Positions 33,351-41,926 of a DNA stretch of 64,000 bases are shown in pieces. This DNA comes from Leisingera caerulea DSM 24564. Lineage in GTDB: Bacteria; Pseudomonadota; Alphaproteobacteria; Rhodobacterales; Rhodobacteraceae. The first letter of the stretch is position 1; each line of letters begins with the position of its first letter. Both the position numbers and the translations under genes were made by a program. The notes below the pieces were generated by a model. That model ran no database searches and was not told where the DNA came from. It saw nothing but the letters and a program-made list of their open reading frames with translations. The DNA lies in assembly GCF_000473325.1 (NCBI RefSeq), contig NZ_KI421513.1, forward strand, positions 3,456,585-3,520,584, read 5' to 3'.

Positions 33351-33884
33351 TCAGGTCAGGATCCGCACCGCGCCGCTGAACTGGTCGCGCAGCTGGCTGC
33401 GCATCGCGGCAGTCTGGAGCGGCAGCTCGATCAGCAGGCTGCCGTCGGTCTCGTAGAGCTGCACCGACGCGGCGGTCAGCCGGACCGCGCCCAGGCTTTC
33501 GTAGCTGCGGCGCAGCACCGTGCGCGGGCGCCCTTTGCCGTCACGCTGCAGCAGCCTCAGCTCGCGGCGCACCGGGTCAAAGCAGGCTTCAGGCCCGCTG
33601 CCGGGCTCATGCACTGTCATCAGCACCAGCCCGGCCAGCAGGAAGGCCACCGAAACCCCCATCCGGAGCAGGTTCATCTCCGGATCGGCCCCGGCGCCGG
33701 GCACCAGCCACAGGCCGGTGGAGCCGAGGATCATCGCCGCCCCCAGAAGCCGGAGCAGGATCAAGCGCAGTTTCCAGTTCGCCTCCAGCTGCAGGCTGAG
33801 CGGCGCCGCCCTGGCCGCTGCGCCAAACGCCGCGGCGCCGGAAACGCCCGGTCCCTGCGGCGGGATTTGATCTGTCATTGCCAT
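33351..33884 (-). CDS. Hypothetical two-helix membrane protein, 177 aa
   Basis: Two membrane segments (about 42-61 and 76-93) are followed by a C-terminal soluble beta-rich part (FDPVRRELRLLQRDGKGRPRTVLRRSY, split by DGKG turns). The layout is like small PH-domain-type or DUF membrane proteins, but I do not recognise the family. ATG 33884 follows AAGGG by about eight bases. Confidence 0.65.
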   Translation of the reverse strand: MAMTDQIPPQGPGVSGAAAFGAAARAAPLSLQLEANWKLRLILLRLLGAAMILGSTGLWLVPGAGADPEMNLLRMGVSVAFLLAGLVLMTVHEPGSGPEACFDPVRRELRLLQRDGKGRPRTVLRRSYESLGAVRLTAASVQLYETDGSLLIELPLQTAAMRSQLRDQFSGAVRILT

Positions 33885-34193
33885 CCGACTGCCCTTTCTA
33901 AAGCTGCCCATGCCGGCGCGGGGGCCGGCGCCGCGGCTTCTTACCGCGTTAAGACTCCGTTAAACAATCAAGGCCGGCAATTGGGCAGCAATGCGGCGCG
34001 CCTGCGGTTTTGCGGCGGCGGCCCGGCGCCGGGCGCGGCCGGGCGCCGCTTTTGCCTTGCCCTTTGCGCCTCAGCCTGTATAGGAGGCCCTGCTTCCGCG
34101 ACACTTTCGATCCGCGCAGCCTCTCGTGACCGGGCAGCGGAAGCATCAGATGCCCCGTCTATGAAATGCGCCTAGACACAAACAGGAGTTCGC
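33885..34193. other. Intergenic region upstream of rpsF
   Basis: 309 bases between divergent genes. It contains the rpsF promoter at 34057-34084 and a GC-rich inverted stretch near 34015-34050. No further gene is supported. Confidence 0.5.
34057..34084 (+). promoter_or_regulatory. Promoter of the rpsF-rpsR-rplI operon
   Basis: TTGCCC (34057-34062) and TATAGG (34079-34084), spacer 16, with a leader of about 105 bases before rpsF. A leader this long could hold an S6:S18 feedback site, which was not resolved by eye. Confidence 0.55.
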
Positions 34194-34547
34194 ATGCCAC
34201 TCTATGAGCATGTCATGATTGCGCGTCAGGACCTGTCCAACTCGCAAGCAGAAGGCCTCATCGAACACTTCGGTGCTGTTCTGTCCGACAACGGCGGCAA
34301 GCTGGTCGACCAGGAGTACTGGGGCGTCAAAACCATGGCCTACAAGATCAACAAGAACCGCAAGGGCCACTATGCCTTCCTGCGCACCGACGCACCCGCG
34401 TCTGCCGTGCAGGAAATGGAGCGCCTGATGCGTCTGCATGATGACGTGATGCGCGTCCTGACCATCAAGGTCGACGAGCACGCCGAGGGCCCTTCGGTCC
34501 AGATGCAGAAGCGCGACGAACGCGACGGCCGTCGCGAGCGCCGCTGA
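34194..34547 (+). CDS. rpsF: 30S ribosomal protein S6, 117 aa
   Basis: Starts MPLYEHVMIARQDLSN and contains GVKTMAYKINKNRKGHYAFL, the S6 signature. The basic C-terminal tail (KRDERDGRRERR) is typical of alphaproteobacteria. Binds 16S rRNA together with S18, encoded 28 bases downstream. CAGGAG precedes the ATG. Confidence 0.97.
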   Translation: MPLYEHVMIARQDLSNSQAEGLIEHFGAVLSDNGGKLVDQEYWGVKTMAYKINKNRKGHYAFLRTDAPASAVQEMERLMRLHDDVMRVLTIKVDEHAEGPSVQMQKRDERDGRRERR

Positions 34548-34575
34548 TCAACGCTTGAGAAAAGGACGCTAAATC

Positions 34576-34803
34576 ATGGCAGCCAAACCGTTTTTCCGCC
34601 GCCGCAAGGTTTGCCCGTTCTCGGGCGACAACGCGCCGAAGATCGACTACAAGGACACCCGTCTGCTGCAGCGCTACATCTCTGAGCGCGGCAAGATCGT
34701 GCCTTCGCGCATCACCGCCGTTTCGGCCAAGAAGCAGCGTGAGCTGGCCCGTGCAATCAAGCGCGCCCGCTTCCTCGCCCTGCTGCCCTACGCCGTGAAG
34801 TAA
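34576..34803 (+). CDS. rpsR: 30S ribosomal protein S18, 75 aa
   Basis: [24 protein letters not shown] and [20 protein letters not shown] are typical S18 (key parts RRRKVCPFS and [15 protein letters not shown]). Partner of S6 on the platform of the small subunit. AAAAGGA precedes the ATG. Confidence 0.97.
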   Translation: MAAKPFFRRRKVCPFSGDNAPKIDYKDTRLLQRYISERGKIVPSRITAVSAKKQRELARAIKRARFLALLPYAVK

Positions 34804-34815
34804 GGAGAAAAGCAG

Positions 34816-35430
34816 ATGCAAGTTATCCTTCTTGAGCGCGTTGCAAAGCTGGGCCAGATGGGCGACGTCGTTGACGTGAAGCCCGGGTACGCCCGCAACT
34901 TCCTGCTGCCGCAGGGCAAGGCAAAAACCGCCTCCGAGGCCAACATCGCCTCTTTCGAAGCCCAGAAAGCGCAGCTGGAAGCGCGCAACCTGGAGACCAA
35001 GAAAGAAGCCGAGGCACTGGCAGAGAAGCTGGACGGCCAGCAGTTCATCGTGATTCGCTCCGCATCGGACGCGGGCGCGCTGTACGGCTCGGTCACTCCG
35101 CGCGACGCTGCTGATGCCGCAACCGCGGACGGTTTCTCGGTCGACAAGAAACAGGTCGCCCTGATCCACCCGATCAAGGAACTGGGCCTGCATTCGGTCG
35201 CCGTGAAGCTGCACCCGGAAGTGGAAGTCGAAATCAAGCTGAACGTGGCCCGCTCCGAAGAGGAAGCCGAGCTGCAGGCATCGGGCAAATCGATCCAGGA
35301 GCTGGCCGCCGAAGAGGAAGCCGCTGCTGAATTCGAGATCTCCGAACTGTTCGACGATATCGGCTCCGCAGCCTCCGACGAGGACGAAGGTCCGGAAGCC
35401 GAAGCCGCTGGCGATGAAGAAACCAACTGA
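34816..35430 (+). CDS. rplI: 50S ribosomal protein L9, 204 aa
   Basis: [19 protein letters not shown] and [13 protein letters not shown] form the N-terminal rRNA-binding domain; a long helix and the second domain follow. The acidic C-terminal extension of about 50 residues ([16 protein letters not shown] and Glu/Asp-rich end) is common in Rhodobacterales. Twelve bases after rpsR. Confidence 0.97.
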   Translation: MQVILLERVAKLGQMGDVVDVKPGYARNFLLPQGKAKTASEANIASFEAQKAQLEARNLETKKEAEALAEKLDGQQFIVIRSASDAGALYGSVTPRDAADAATADGFSVDKKQVALIHPIKELGLHSVAVKLHPEVEVEIKLNVARSEEEAELQASGKSIQELAAEEEAAAEFEISELFDDIGSAASDEDEGPEAEAAGDEETN

Positions 35431-35456
35431 TCCCTTCGGGTCAGGTGAGACATGGG

Positions 35457-35483
35457 AAAGGCCGCCTGACGGGCGGCCTTTTC
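35457..35483 (+). terminator. Terminator of the ribosomal protein operon
   Basis: AAAGGCCGCC pairs with GGCGGCCTTT, followed by T-rich DNA, 27 bases after rplI. Confidence 0.85.
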
Positions 35484-35604
35484 TGATTCCGGCGGACACC
35501 GATAAAAGCCGGCCTAAGTTTTAGAAACATGCGCGTCTGCCATAAACCTTCCGTTTGCCGTTCCTTGCCAGCATGGCAGCGGGAGCAGAAGGGAGGGGTT
35601 TGCC

Positions 35605-35796
35605 TTGGATGACGACCTGGAGCGTGAGGAGCTGGCACTGCGCCGGCGGCTGCTGTTCAGGCTGCTGCGGGGGCACCGGTTCGACCGGCCGGACTTCAGA
35701 ACGGAAGCGATTGCGGAGATTGTGCCCGAGGGTGTGATTGCGCCGGGCCGCAGCCTGTTCGGGACGCCGGACAAACCGGGCCGCACGGCTGGCTGA
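35605..35796 (+). CDS. Small charged hypothetical protein, 63 aa
   Basis: Arg- and Glu-rich helical start (DLEREELALRRRLLFRLLRG) and a Gly/Pro C terminus. GGAGGGG lies 10 bases before the ATG. No family recognised. Real gene status rests on the ribosome site and amphipathic composition. Confidence 0.4.
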   Translation: MDDDLEREELALRRRLLFRLLRGHRFDRPDFRTEAIAEIVPEGVIAPGRSLFGTPDKPGRTAG

Positions 35797-36214
35797 CACC
35801 GCGCTTGGCCGCGCTGCGCCGCAGGCCCGGGCGGCGGTCAAACCCGGCATGATCCAGATGGCGGCAGCTGCGCCTGCCGGGAGTTGTTGGGACCGCGGAA
35901 AATTGGGAAACAGCCGCGGCCCCTTCTGCCCGATCTGGTCAGATGCCCCACAGGCGTGAGGGGCAATCTGCCTGAGGGTCGTGTTGCCTCAATGCGCATA
36001 CCCAATATGTAGTGGGAGGACATATTTAACAAATGTCTAATACTTAAACTTTGAGGGACCACCCCGAAGGCCTGCAAGGCGGCCCTTTTGCAGGCGGAAT
36101 CCCCCTTCGGGTCTGGCGGTTCCCTGCCGGTTGCCGCAGAGAGCGGCGCAGACCATATTGCAGCCCGCCGCCATGCGGCTAGGCTGTCCGCGAGCAACTA
36201 TAGGCGGAGGCCGC
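35797..36214. other. Intergenic region upstream of the lytic transglycosylase
   Basis: 418 bases without a supported gene. An AT-richer part at 35985-36055 (a likely promoter zone) is followed by a GC-rich stretch with several short inverted repeats. No clear -35/-10 pair could be named. Confidence 0.35.
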
Positions 36215-36685
36215 ATGACGCGCCGGACCACACTGATCTTATTTTTTGCAGCCGCAGTTCTGGCTGCCTGCGGAAGCACCGCTGCGCCCCCGGAGGTGAC
36301 ACGGTACAATCCGCCGCTCTTCCCCAATGAGACGCCCGAGCTGCGGCAGCAGATCAATTATTGGGCAGACCATTACGAGGTGCCGCGCAGCCTGGTGCAC
36401 CGGCTGGCGGTGCGCGAAAGCACCCACCGCCCGCACGCGGTGAACCGGCCCTATTACGGGCTGCTGCAAATCCTGCCGGCCACCGCCCGCTCGATGGGCT
36501 TTCAGGGGCAGCCCAAGGATCTGCTGGATGCGGACACCAACCTGCAGTTTTCCGTCAAATACCTGCGCGGCGCCTGGCTGCTCGCCGATGGCAGCCAGGA
36601 CATGGCGGTCAAGCATTACTCCCGCGGCTATTATTTTGAGGCCAAACGCCGCGGCATGCTCCGGGAGACCGGCTTGCGCCCCTAG
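36215..36685 (+). CDS. Lipoprotein lytic transglycosylase, SLT type, 156 aa
   Basis: A lipoprotein signal (FFAAAVLAACG, lipidated Cys near 19) is followed by a small SLT (lysozyme-like) domain: VPRSLVHRLAVRESTHRP carries the catalytic Glu (VRESTH), then YYGLLQILPATARSMGF and LDADTNLQFSVKYLRG. Cuts peptidoglycan glycan strands at the outer membrane side. GGAGG precedes the ATG. Confidence 0.9.
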   Translation: MTRRTTLILFFAAAVLAACGSTAAPPEVTRYNPPLFPNETPELRQQINYWADHYEVPRSLVHRLAVRESTHRPHAVNRPYYGLLQILPATARSMGFQGQPKDLLDADTNLQFSVKYLRGAWLLADGSQDMAVKHYSRGYYFEAKRRGMLRETGLRP

Positions 36686-36706
36686 GCCCGCAGAGCCGCC
36701 GCCCGC

Positions 36707-36750
36707 AGCGCCCCGCAGGGGCGCTGCCCGGCCCAACGGGACGCCGGCGG
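36707..36750 (+). repeat. Degenerate REP-like element, copy 4
   Basis: AGCGCCCC-GCA-GGGGCGCT is a perfect 8-base hairpin, followed by GCCCGGCCC...GCCGGCGG resembling a decayed second hairpin of the family at 18022. Intergenic, just after the transglycosylase gene. Confidence 0.45.
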
Positions 36751-36847
36751 CTTCCGCAGGAAGCTGCCAAGGACGGGCGGGAGCATTTCGCTTTCGTTCT
36801 GGCGGAATTTTAGCAGAATTCTAACCGGCGCCCGCTTTACTGGCGCC

Positions 36848-37321
36848 ATGCTGACCCTGTTCAAACTGCTGCTGCCCGCGCTGATGCCGTCCTGGCGCTT
36901 TTTCAAGTCGGTGGACCCCTCGCCCCGGGTTGAGTTCCGCATGCTGGCGGGCACCTCCGGTCCGCCGACGGACTGGCAGGAATTCCGGCCGCGCCCGCAG
37001 CGGCTGAGCCCGCTTGCCGTGGCCGGGCGGATGCTGTGGAATGCGCGCTGGAACGAAAGCCTGTTCCTGGTCAGCTGCGCCGAACGGCTGACACTGGCGC
37101 CCACGGAACACAGCCGCCAGGAAATCCTGCGCCGGATTGCGGCCGACCTCCAGCGCGCACTGCCGCCCGGTGCCCTCCTGCCCTGCCTGCAGTTCCGTTT
37201 GGTGTTTCTGGACCGCGGCGAAGACGGCCGGCTGGTGAAGGCAGTCACCTATCAGTCCGAGCCGCAGTTTATGGCCGGCGCCGCCGCCAAAGCGGCACAG
37301 GCCGCACGGGCCGCCGCATGA
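36848..37321 (+). CDS. Hypothetical protein coupled to a membrane protein, 157 aa
   Basis: Hydrophobic N terminus (LFKLLLPALMPSW), then a soluble region rich in Arg and Trp (PTDWQEFRPRPQRLSPL) and an Ala-rich end. Not recognised. Its TGA overlaps the ATG of the next gene (ATGA), so the two products may act together, perhaps as soluble and membrane parts of one unit. Confidence 0.65.
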   Translation: MLTLFKLLLPALMPSWRFFKSVDPSPRVEFRMLAGTSGPPTDWQEFRPRPQRLSPLAVAGRMLWNARWNESLFLVSCAERLTLAPTEHSRQEILRRIAADLQRALPPGALLPCLQFRLVFLDRGEDGRLVKAVTYQSEPQFMAGAAAKAAQAARAAA

Positions 37322-38001
37322 GCCTGGAGCTGGCCCTGCGCGCGACCGAGGTGCTGCTGGCGCTCGCCTTTCTGCAGCAAAGCGCCGAGCATATGGCGGG
37401 CTTCCGGGACGAGCAGATCCTGCACGCGCCGCGCCTGCTGCTGGCCGGTTTGCTGCTGTTCGGGACCGCCACGCCCTGGGTGCTGCTGGGACTGCTGGTC
37501 CTGGGGCTTTTGCTGCTGCAACGGTTTCAGGGGCCGTATAACGGCGGCAGCGACAAGATGAGCCTGCTGATCCTTTGCTGCCTGACCGCGGCCCGCTGGC
37601 TGCCGTCCGAGCAATGGCAGGAATACGCCTTTGCTTATCTCGCCGGGCAGCTGGTGATCTGCTACTTCATCTCCGGCCAAGTAAAAATCGTGAATGCTGA
37701 GTGGCGCTCCGGCCGGGCGTTGCAGGATGTGTTCCGCTTCTCCGCCTACCCGGTCAGCGAAAACCTGCGCCGCCTGGCGGACCGCCCGCGGCTGCTGTGG
37801 ATGATGGGCTGGGCGGTGATGCTGTTCGAGGTGCTGTTCCCGCTGGCGCTGTTCAGCCAAGAGGCGCTGGTTCTGGCGCTGTTCACCGCAGCGCTGTTCC
37901 ACCTCGCCAATGCCTGCCTGTTCGGGCTGAACCGTTTTTTCTGGATCTGGCTGGCGGCCTACCCTTCGCTGCTGTGGCTGCAGGAACGCGTCGTTCTGTG
38001 A
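37318..38001 (+). CDS. Polytopic membrane protein, HTTM-like, 227 aa
   Basis: About six hydrophobic helices. LQRFQGPYNGGSDKMSLLILCCL is a conspicuous motif (core GPYNGGSDKM), followed by ISGQVKIVNAEWRSGRALQDV. Together these resemble HTTM/carboxylase-related membrane proteins; the assignment is tentative. Coupled to the gene before it. Confidence 0.65.
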   Translation: MSLELALRATEVLLALAFLQQSAEHMAGFRDEQILHAPRLLLAGLLLFGTATPWVLLGLLVLGLLLLQRFQGPYNGGSDKMSLLILCCLTAARWLPSEQWQEYAFAYLAGQLVICYFISGQVKIVNAEWRSGRALQDVFRFSAYPVSENLRRLADRPRLLWMMGWAVMLFEVLFPLALFSQEALVLALFTAALFHLANACLFGLNRFFWIWLAAYPSLLWLQERVVL

Positions 38002-38015
38002 CCGGGCCGCGCACG

Positions 38016-38043
38016 AAAAAGGCCGCCCCAGGGGCGGCCTTTC
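38016..38043. terminator. Bidirectional terminator between convergent genes
   Basis: AAAGGCCGCCCC pairs with its complement around one to two loop bases, with five A on the left (T run for tig on the minus strand) and three T on the right. Serves the membrane protein gene and tig. Confidence 0.8.
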
Positions 38044-38067
38044 CGTAATCTAACAGGGAGAGGAGTA

Positions 38068-39399
38068 TTACTCCTCTTCCAGCTCCTCAACCGCCTTCTG
38101 CAGCTCGTCTTTGGAGACTTCTTTCTCCTCGACTTTGGCCTGCTCGACGATGTGGTCGACAACCTTGTCTTCGAAGATCGGCGCGCGCAGCTGCTGCTGC
38201 ATCTGGGCGTTCTGCTGGATGAATTCGAAGAACTGACGTTCCTGGCCCGGGTACTGGCGGGCTTGCTGCATGATCGCCTGGGTCATTTCGGCGTCGGTCA
38301 CTTCGACCTCGGCTTTCTGGCCCAGCTCGGCCAGCAGCAGGCCCAGGCGCACGCGGCGCTCTGCCAGCTTGACGTGCTCTTCGGTCGGCTCGATCTCACC
38401 GTGGTTGTGATCGTGCACTTCCGGGTTGTCCTCGTGCCACAGCTGATGCGCGATCTGCTTGGCTTCGGCGTCGACCAGCGACGGCGGCAGGTCGAAGGAG
38501 ACCAGCGCATCCAGCTTGTCCAGCAGCGCGCGCTTCAGCACCGCGCGGGCGGCACCGGCGTATTCGGCCTCCAGGCGCTCAGCGATCTGGCCCTTGAGCG
38601 CGTCCAGATCGTCAGAGCCGAATTTCTTGGCCAGCTCGTCGTCGATCTCAGCCGCTTTCGGAGCCTTCACCTCTTTCACGGTGCAGGTGAACACGGCCTC
38701 TTTGCCAGCCAGGTGCTCTGCGCCGTATTCCTCGGGGAAGGACACGGTCACGTCTTTTTCTTCACCGGCTTTGGTGCCGACCAGCTGCTCTTCGAAGCCG
38801 GGAATGAAGGAGTTGGAGCCCAGCACCAGCGGGTAGTCGTCGCCTGCGCCGCCGTCGAAGGCTTCGCCGTCGATCTTGCCGACGAAATCGATCACGACCT
38901 GGTCGCCGTCTTCGGCTGCTGCGCCGTCTTCGCGGGCTTCGAATTCCTTGGCGGTTTCGGCCAGGTTGGCCAGCGCTTCGCTGACGGCTTCGTCTTCAGC
39001 CTTCACAACCAGCTTTTCCAGCTCAACGCCGGAGAAGTCGACCTCGGGGATTTCCGGCAGTGCCTCGTAGGACATCTCGACGTTGACGTCGTCGCCTTCT
39101 TTCCAGTCTTCGTTGGTCATCTTGATTTCGGGCTGCAGCGCCGGACGGTCGCCGCTGTCCTCGAAATGCTTGTTCATGGCGCCATCGATGGATTCCTGCA
39201 TCGCTTCGCCCATCAGGCGCTGGCCGAACTGCTTTTTCAGCAGCGCCATCGGCACCTTGCCCTTGCGGAAACCCTTCATTTCGATTTCCGGCTGAGCTTC
39301 GACCAGCTTTTCGTTGACCTTCTCGTCCAGCTCTGCAGCGGTGACGGTAATGGCGTAGCCGCGTTTCAGACCTTCGTTCAGCGTCTCGGTGACCTGCAT
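38068..39399 (-). CDS. tig: Trigger factor, 443 aa
   Basis: Ribosome-bound chaperone and prolyl isomerase. The N-terminal ribosome-binding domain has [17 protein letters not shown]; the FKBP domain (about 155-245) has [20 protein letters not shown] and [15 protein letters not shown] (separate motifs); the helical C-terminal chaperone domain ends with a very acidic tail. [10 protein letters not shown] at 39399 is the normal start; longer frames are rejected. Confidence 0.96.
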   Translation of the reverse strand: MQVTETLNEGLKRGYAITVTAAELDEKVNEKLVEAQPEIEMKGFRKGKVPMALLKKQFGQRLMGEAMQESIDGAMNKHFEDSGDRPALQPEIKMTNEDWKEGDDVNVEMSYEALPEIPEVDFSGVELEKLVVKAEDEAVSEALANLAETAKEFEAREDGAAAEDGDQVVIDFVGKIDGEAFDGGAGDDYPLVLGSNSFIPGFEEQLVGTKAGEEKDVTVSFPEEYGAEHLAGKEAVFTCTVKEVKAPKAAEIDDELAKKFGSDDLDALKGQIAERLEAEYAGAARAVLKRALLDKLDALVSFDLPPSLVDAEAKQIAHQLWHEDNPEVHDHNHGEIEPTEEHVKLAERRVRLGLLLAELGQKAEVEVTDAEMTQAIMQQARQYPGQERQFFEFIQQNAQMQQQLRAPIFEDKVVDHIVEQAKVEEKEVSKDELQKAVEELEEE

Positions 39400-39540
39400 C
39401 CTATTCCCCATAGAGATTCGGGGCGCGTGCGCGCAGGCGCCCCCAGACAATTTGCGGTCTTCTATTTCCCATGGCGCGGCGGCGCAAGAGGGATTGCCTC
39501 TTTCCTGCGCAATCCCGCGGATTTCCGGGGTGCCGCAACG

Positions 39541-39568
39541 AAAACACGCCCCGCTGCGGGGGCGTGTT
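39541..39568 (-). terminator. Terminator after the porin gene
   Basis: AACACGCCCC pairs with GGGGCGTGTT, followed on the minus strand by T residues, about 30 bases after the porin stop. Confidence 0.8.
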
Positions 39569-39596
39569 CGCTGTTCTTAAACCGAAAAGGGGAGGA

Positions 39597-40715
39597 TCAG
39601 AACTTCCAGCGGGCGCCGGCCAGGATCACATTGGCGTCCTGGTAGCTGGTGGCGCTGGTGTCGGCATAGGAATAATCGCGGTAGGCCAGGTATGTCTCGA
39701 CGTTGTAGGCGTCGATCTTCTGAACCGCGGCCACGCCCCAGGACTCGGCGCTGTCGCCGGCGGTGACCATGTCAGAGCCGTCATAATAGTCGACCGAGAA
39801 GGAGGTCGACCCGGCCGCAATCAGGTCCGCCGAATAGCCCAGCTTGGCATAGGCATAGGTGCCCGCGATGTCGCGCTCGCCCGCGGCGAGGTTCAGCGAC
39901 ACGCCGGTGGCCTTGTGCAGAACCGCAAAGGAGCCGGAGATGTCGCGGGTGTCGGCCTTGCCGGTTTCCTCGGTCCAGGAGGCGCCGATGCCGGTGTCGA
40001 TGGCAAAGCCTGCGGCGTCGTCATTGGCCCACCGCACCGCCACATCATAGCTTTCGCGGTCGTTGGCGTCCTTCAGGACATCGGTGCCCCAGGAGGTCGA
40101 GAAGGTGAACCCCGCCAGCTCCGGCGAGTCGTAGCGGACGCGGCCCAGGCGGCTGCCGTCGAAGTCACTGAAGACATCGCCGATTTCCACGGAGCTGAGT
40201 GCGCCGGCGCCGGTGCGGAAGGCATAGCCGCCTGCGGAGTCAGCCACCGCGTTCGAGGCGCCGAGGCCGGTGCCGGAGAAATCCGCGCCGGTGATGCCGT
40301 CGGTTGCCATCGAGCCCTGACCGGCCGAGAACCGGCCATAGCGCGCGGTGTCGAACTGGAAGTCGACGTGGCGGATATTGGTGCGGTCCCAGCTGATGTT
40401 GTCGCCGGTCGAAAGCTGGCTGACCCCGTCCGAGCCGCGGAGGCCAAAGGCGGTTTCAAAACGGAACCGCAGGGTGTTCACGCCATAGGCCTGTTCCAGC
40501 TCAAGGCCGATGCGCGAGTTTGACGCCTCGTTATCAACCAGCCGGTTAAAGTCCTCCTGCCCGTCGTCAAAGGACTGGTAGGCGGGGTTGAACTGCCCGT
40601 ACCAGCGGAAGCTGCCGCCGGTGTCATTGGTATAAGTCGGGCCCGCAAAGGCCGGGGCTGCCAGGGCCGCTGCCAGCGACGCCGCGCCGGCACGTGCTGC
40701 AAATTTTGTGCTCAT
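39597..40715 (-). CDS. Outer-membrane porin, 372 aa
   Basis: Signal peptide 1-24 (SLAAALAAPAFA), then beta-barrel repeats rich in aromatic and small residues and a terminal Phe (GARWKF), the outer-membrane insertion signal. Features such as GGSFRWYGQFNPAYQSF and NSRIGLELEQAYG resemble Rhodobacterales trimeric porins. Monocistronic with its own terminator. Confidence 0.9.
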   Translation of the reverse strand: MSTKFAARAGAASLAAALAAPAFAGPTYTNDTGGSFRWYGQFNPAYQSFDDGQEDFNRLVDNEASNSRIGLELEQAYGVNTLRFRFETAFGLRGSDGVSQLSTGDNISWDRTNIRHVDFQFDTARYGRFSAGQGSMATDGITGADFSGTGLGASNAVADSAGGYAFRTGAGALSSVEIGDVFSDFDGSRLGRVRYDSPELAGFTFSTSWGTDVLKDANDRESYDVAVRWANDDAAGFAIDTGIGASWTEETGKADTRDISGSFAVLHKATGVSLNLAAGERDIAGTYAYAKLGYSADLIAAGSTSFSVDYYDGSDMVTAGDSAESWGVAAVQKIDAYNVETYLAYRDYSYADTSATSYQDANVILAGARWKF

Positions 40716-41185
40716 TGTTCTGAGTCTCCTGTTGCGCCGGCAGCGTGCTTCTCCATCCCTGAGGCCGCTGCCGCCGAGCTGGATATCATGCAGTTTTCGG
40801 GAGCTTCAGGGTTGAAAATCCAGACTGCCGCCAGGCAACCGAGGTAGGCGGAAATCCGCTCAGCAAGATCCCGCCCAGGCGATAAACCGCCTTCTTTCAA
40901 GGCGTTGAGTGAAGGGCATCACATTAAACCGGGCGCTTGCGTCAGAGGTGCCATGCAACCCGCGCAACCCTGCGCCGGCGCGCAGAACCCTTTTCATTCG
41001 TGCACAATCAGAAAACCCGGCGGGTGCAAAAACCAACCCAGAGCCCAGGTCGTCACAGCAGGCTGATTTCAGCGCCGCCTAAACGTCCGGCGCGCGCCCA
41101 GACCCCGACTGCAACCAAAATTGCGGCCTTGAAACGGACAAGGCGCCTTGCCGGCATAGGTTTCTTTGTTCTCAAAGGGATTGAA
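40716..41185. other. Intergenic region between porin and tRNA fragment
   Basis: 470 bases with no supported gene; it must hold the porin promoter (not resolved) and ends at the tRNA-Leu fragment that marks the left edge of the integrated element. Confidence 0.4.
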
Positions 41186-41244
41186 TGGTGCGGGTGAAGG
41201 GACTTGAACCCCCACGCCTTGCGGCGCCAGAACCTAAATCTAGC
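41186..41244 (-). tRNA. 3' fragment of tRNA-Leu(UAG): probable att site
   Basis: On the minus strand the DNA reads through an anticodon arm with loop TTTAGGT, a variable arm (GGCGCCGCAAGGCG), a T arm (GGGGGTTCAAGTCCC) and an acceptor end CACCCGCACCA including CCA. The 5' half (GCGGGTG acceptor strand and D arm) is missing. This is what remains when an element integrates into a tRNA gene: the 3' part stays at one end and the complete tRNA is rebuilt at the other, here expected beyond the right edge of the window. Confidence 0.8.
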
Positions 41245-41355
41245 GAACAATCAATGATTTCAACACACTTAGCCTAAAAGTTTATTAGGACATTGCCAGA
41301 ACGAAACGAGAAAGCGTAAAATGGAACAGACCAAGTACAAACCTCACCCATTCGT

Positions 41356-41601
41356 ATGCGTGCCAAAGACTATCCGCTGCCCCTAGTCGAAATAGCCTGC
41401 GATTACTGCGGGCGGCATGGCAAATACAGAAAGAGCAGGTTCACCGATCTGGTTGGCGAAAACACAGAACTGCCGCAAGCGCTCTCAATTGTCGCCACCG
41501 ACTGCTCAGAGGATCAAGTTACCCCTGACAACATGCGCGGGCGCTGCCGCCCCTATTATGCACAGAACTGGTGGGGCGCCGCCAGAAAAGAACCAAGCTG
41601 A
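41356..41601 (+). CDS. Small cysteine-containing conserved hypothetical, 81 aa
   Basis: Pattern IACDYCGRHGKYRKSR, then LPQALSIVATDCS and a late Cys, resembles a short family common in alphaproteobacterial phages and genomes with a likely zinc-binding site. No good ribosome site is visible, so the start is uncertain. It lies just inside the att-like tRNA fragment. Confidence 0.6.
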   Translation: MRAKDYPLPLVEIACDYCGRHGKYRKSRFTDLVGENTELPQALSIVATDCSEDQVTPDNMRGRCRPYYAQNWWGAARKEPS

Positions 41602-41926
41602 CCGCGCCTTCCTATTTAGACTCAACCAACTTCGGGCCCTGGAGAAGTCCCGCCGCGGCCACATCAGCGCGCGCGGCGACAACCAGTGGCCGGAACGAAA
41701 GTTCGAATACTCCAGCCCCAGTGTGACCCCGAATTACTACAGCCAGGCTTTCGCACACAGCACTGAATTGCCGTCTGTCCTTAGCATCAATTCCCCTGCT
41801 CCCCTTTGTTAGGTAAACCCCTAAGCCGTTCCGTAGATACCAACATGGCCCTTGGAGAGGTTACCTGAGAGGGACGGTCTGCAAAAGGACGGCCAACTGC
41901 AAGCCGCCCGCCCTGATGTCCGGGTA
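41602..41926. other. Intergenic region inside the element
   Basis: 325 bases between convergent genes. No gene, clear terminator or repeat is recognised; GGACGGCC-type GC patches near 41880-41910 could end the RTX transcript. Confidence 0.3.

Noticed and set aside
38152..39645. 497-codon plus-strand frame
   Set aside because: Antisense to trigger factor; composition reflects the acidic tig gene read backwards.
41186..41320. Complete tRNA-Leu with a diverged 5' half
   Set aside because: The DNA where the 5' half should lie has a faint D-arm-like resemblance, but the acceptor strand cannot pair with CACCCGC, so it is treated as a fragment.
41690..41760. TTCGAAT stretch resembling a T loop of a second tRNA
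   Set aside because: No paired T stem, acceptor stem or CCA end could be built around it.
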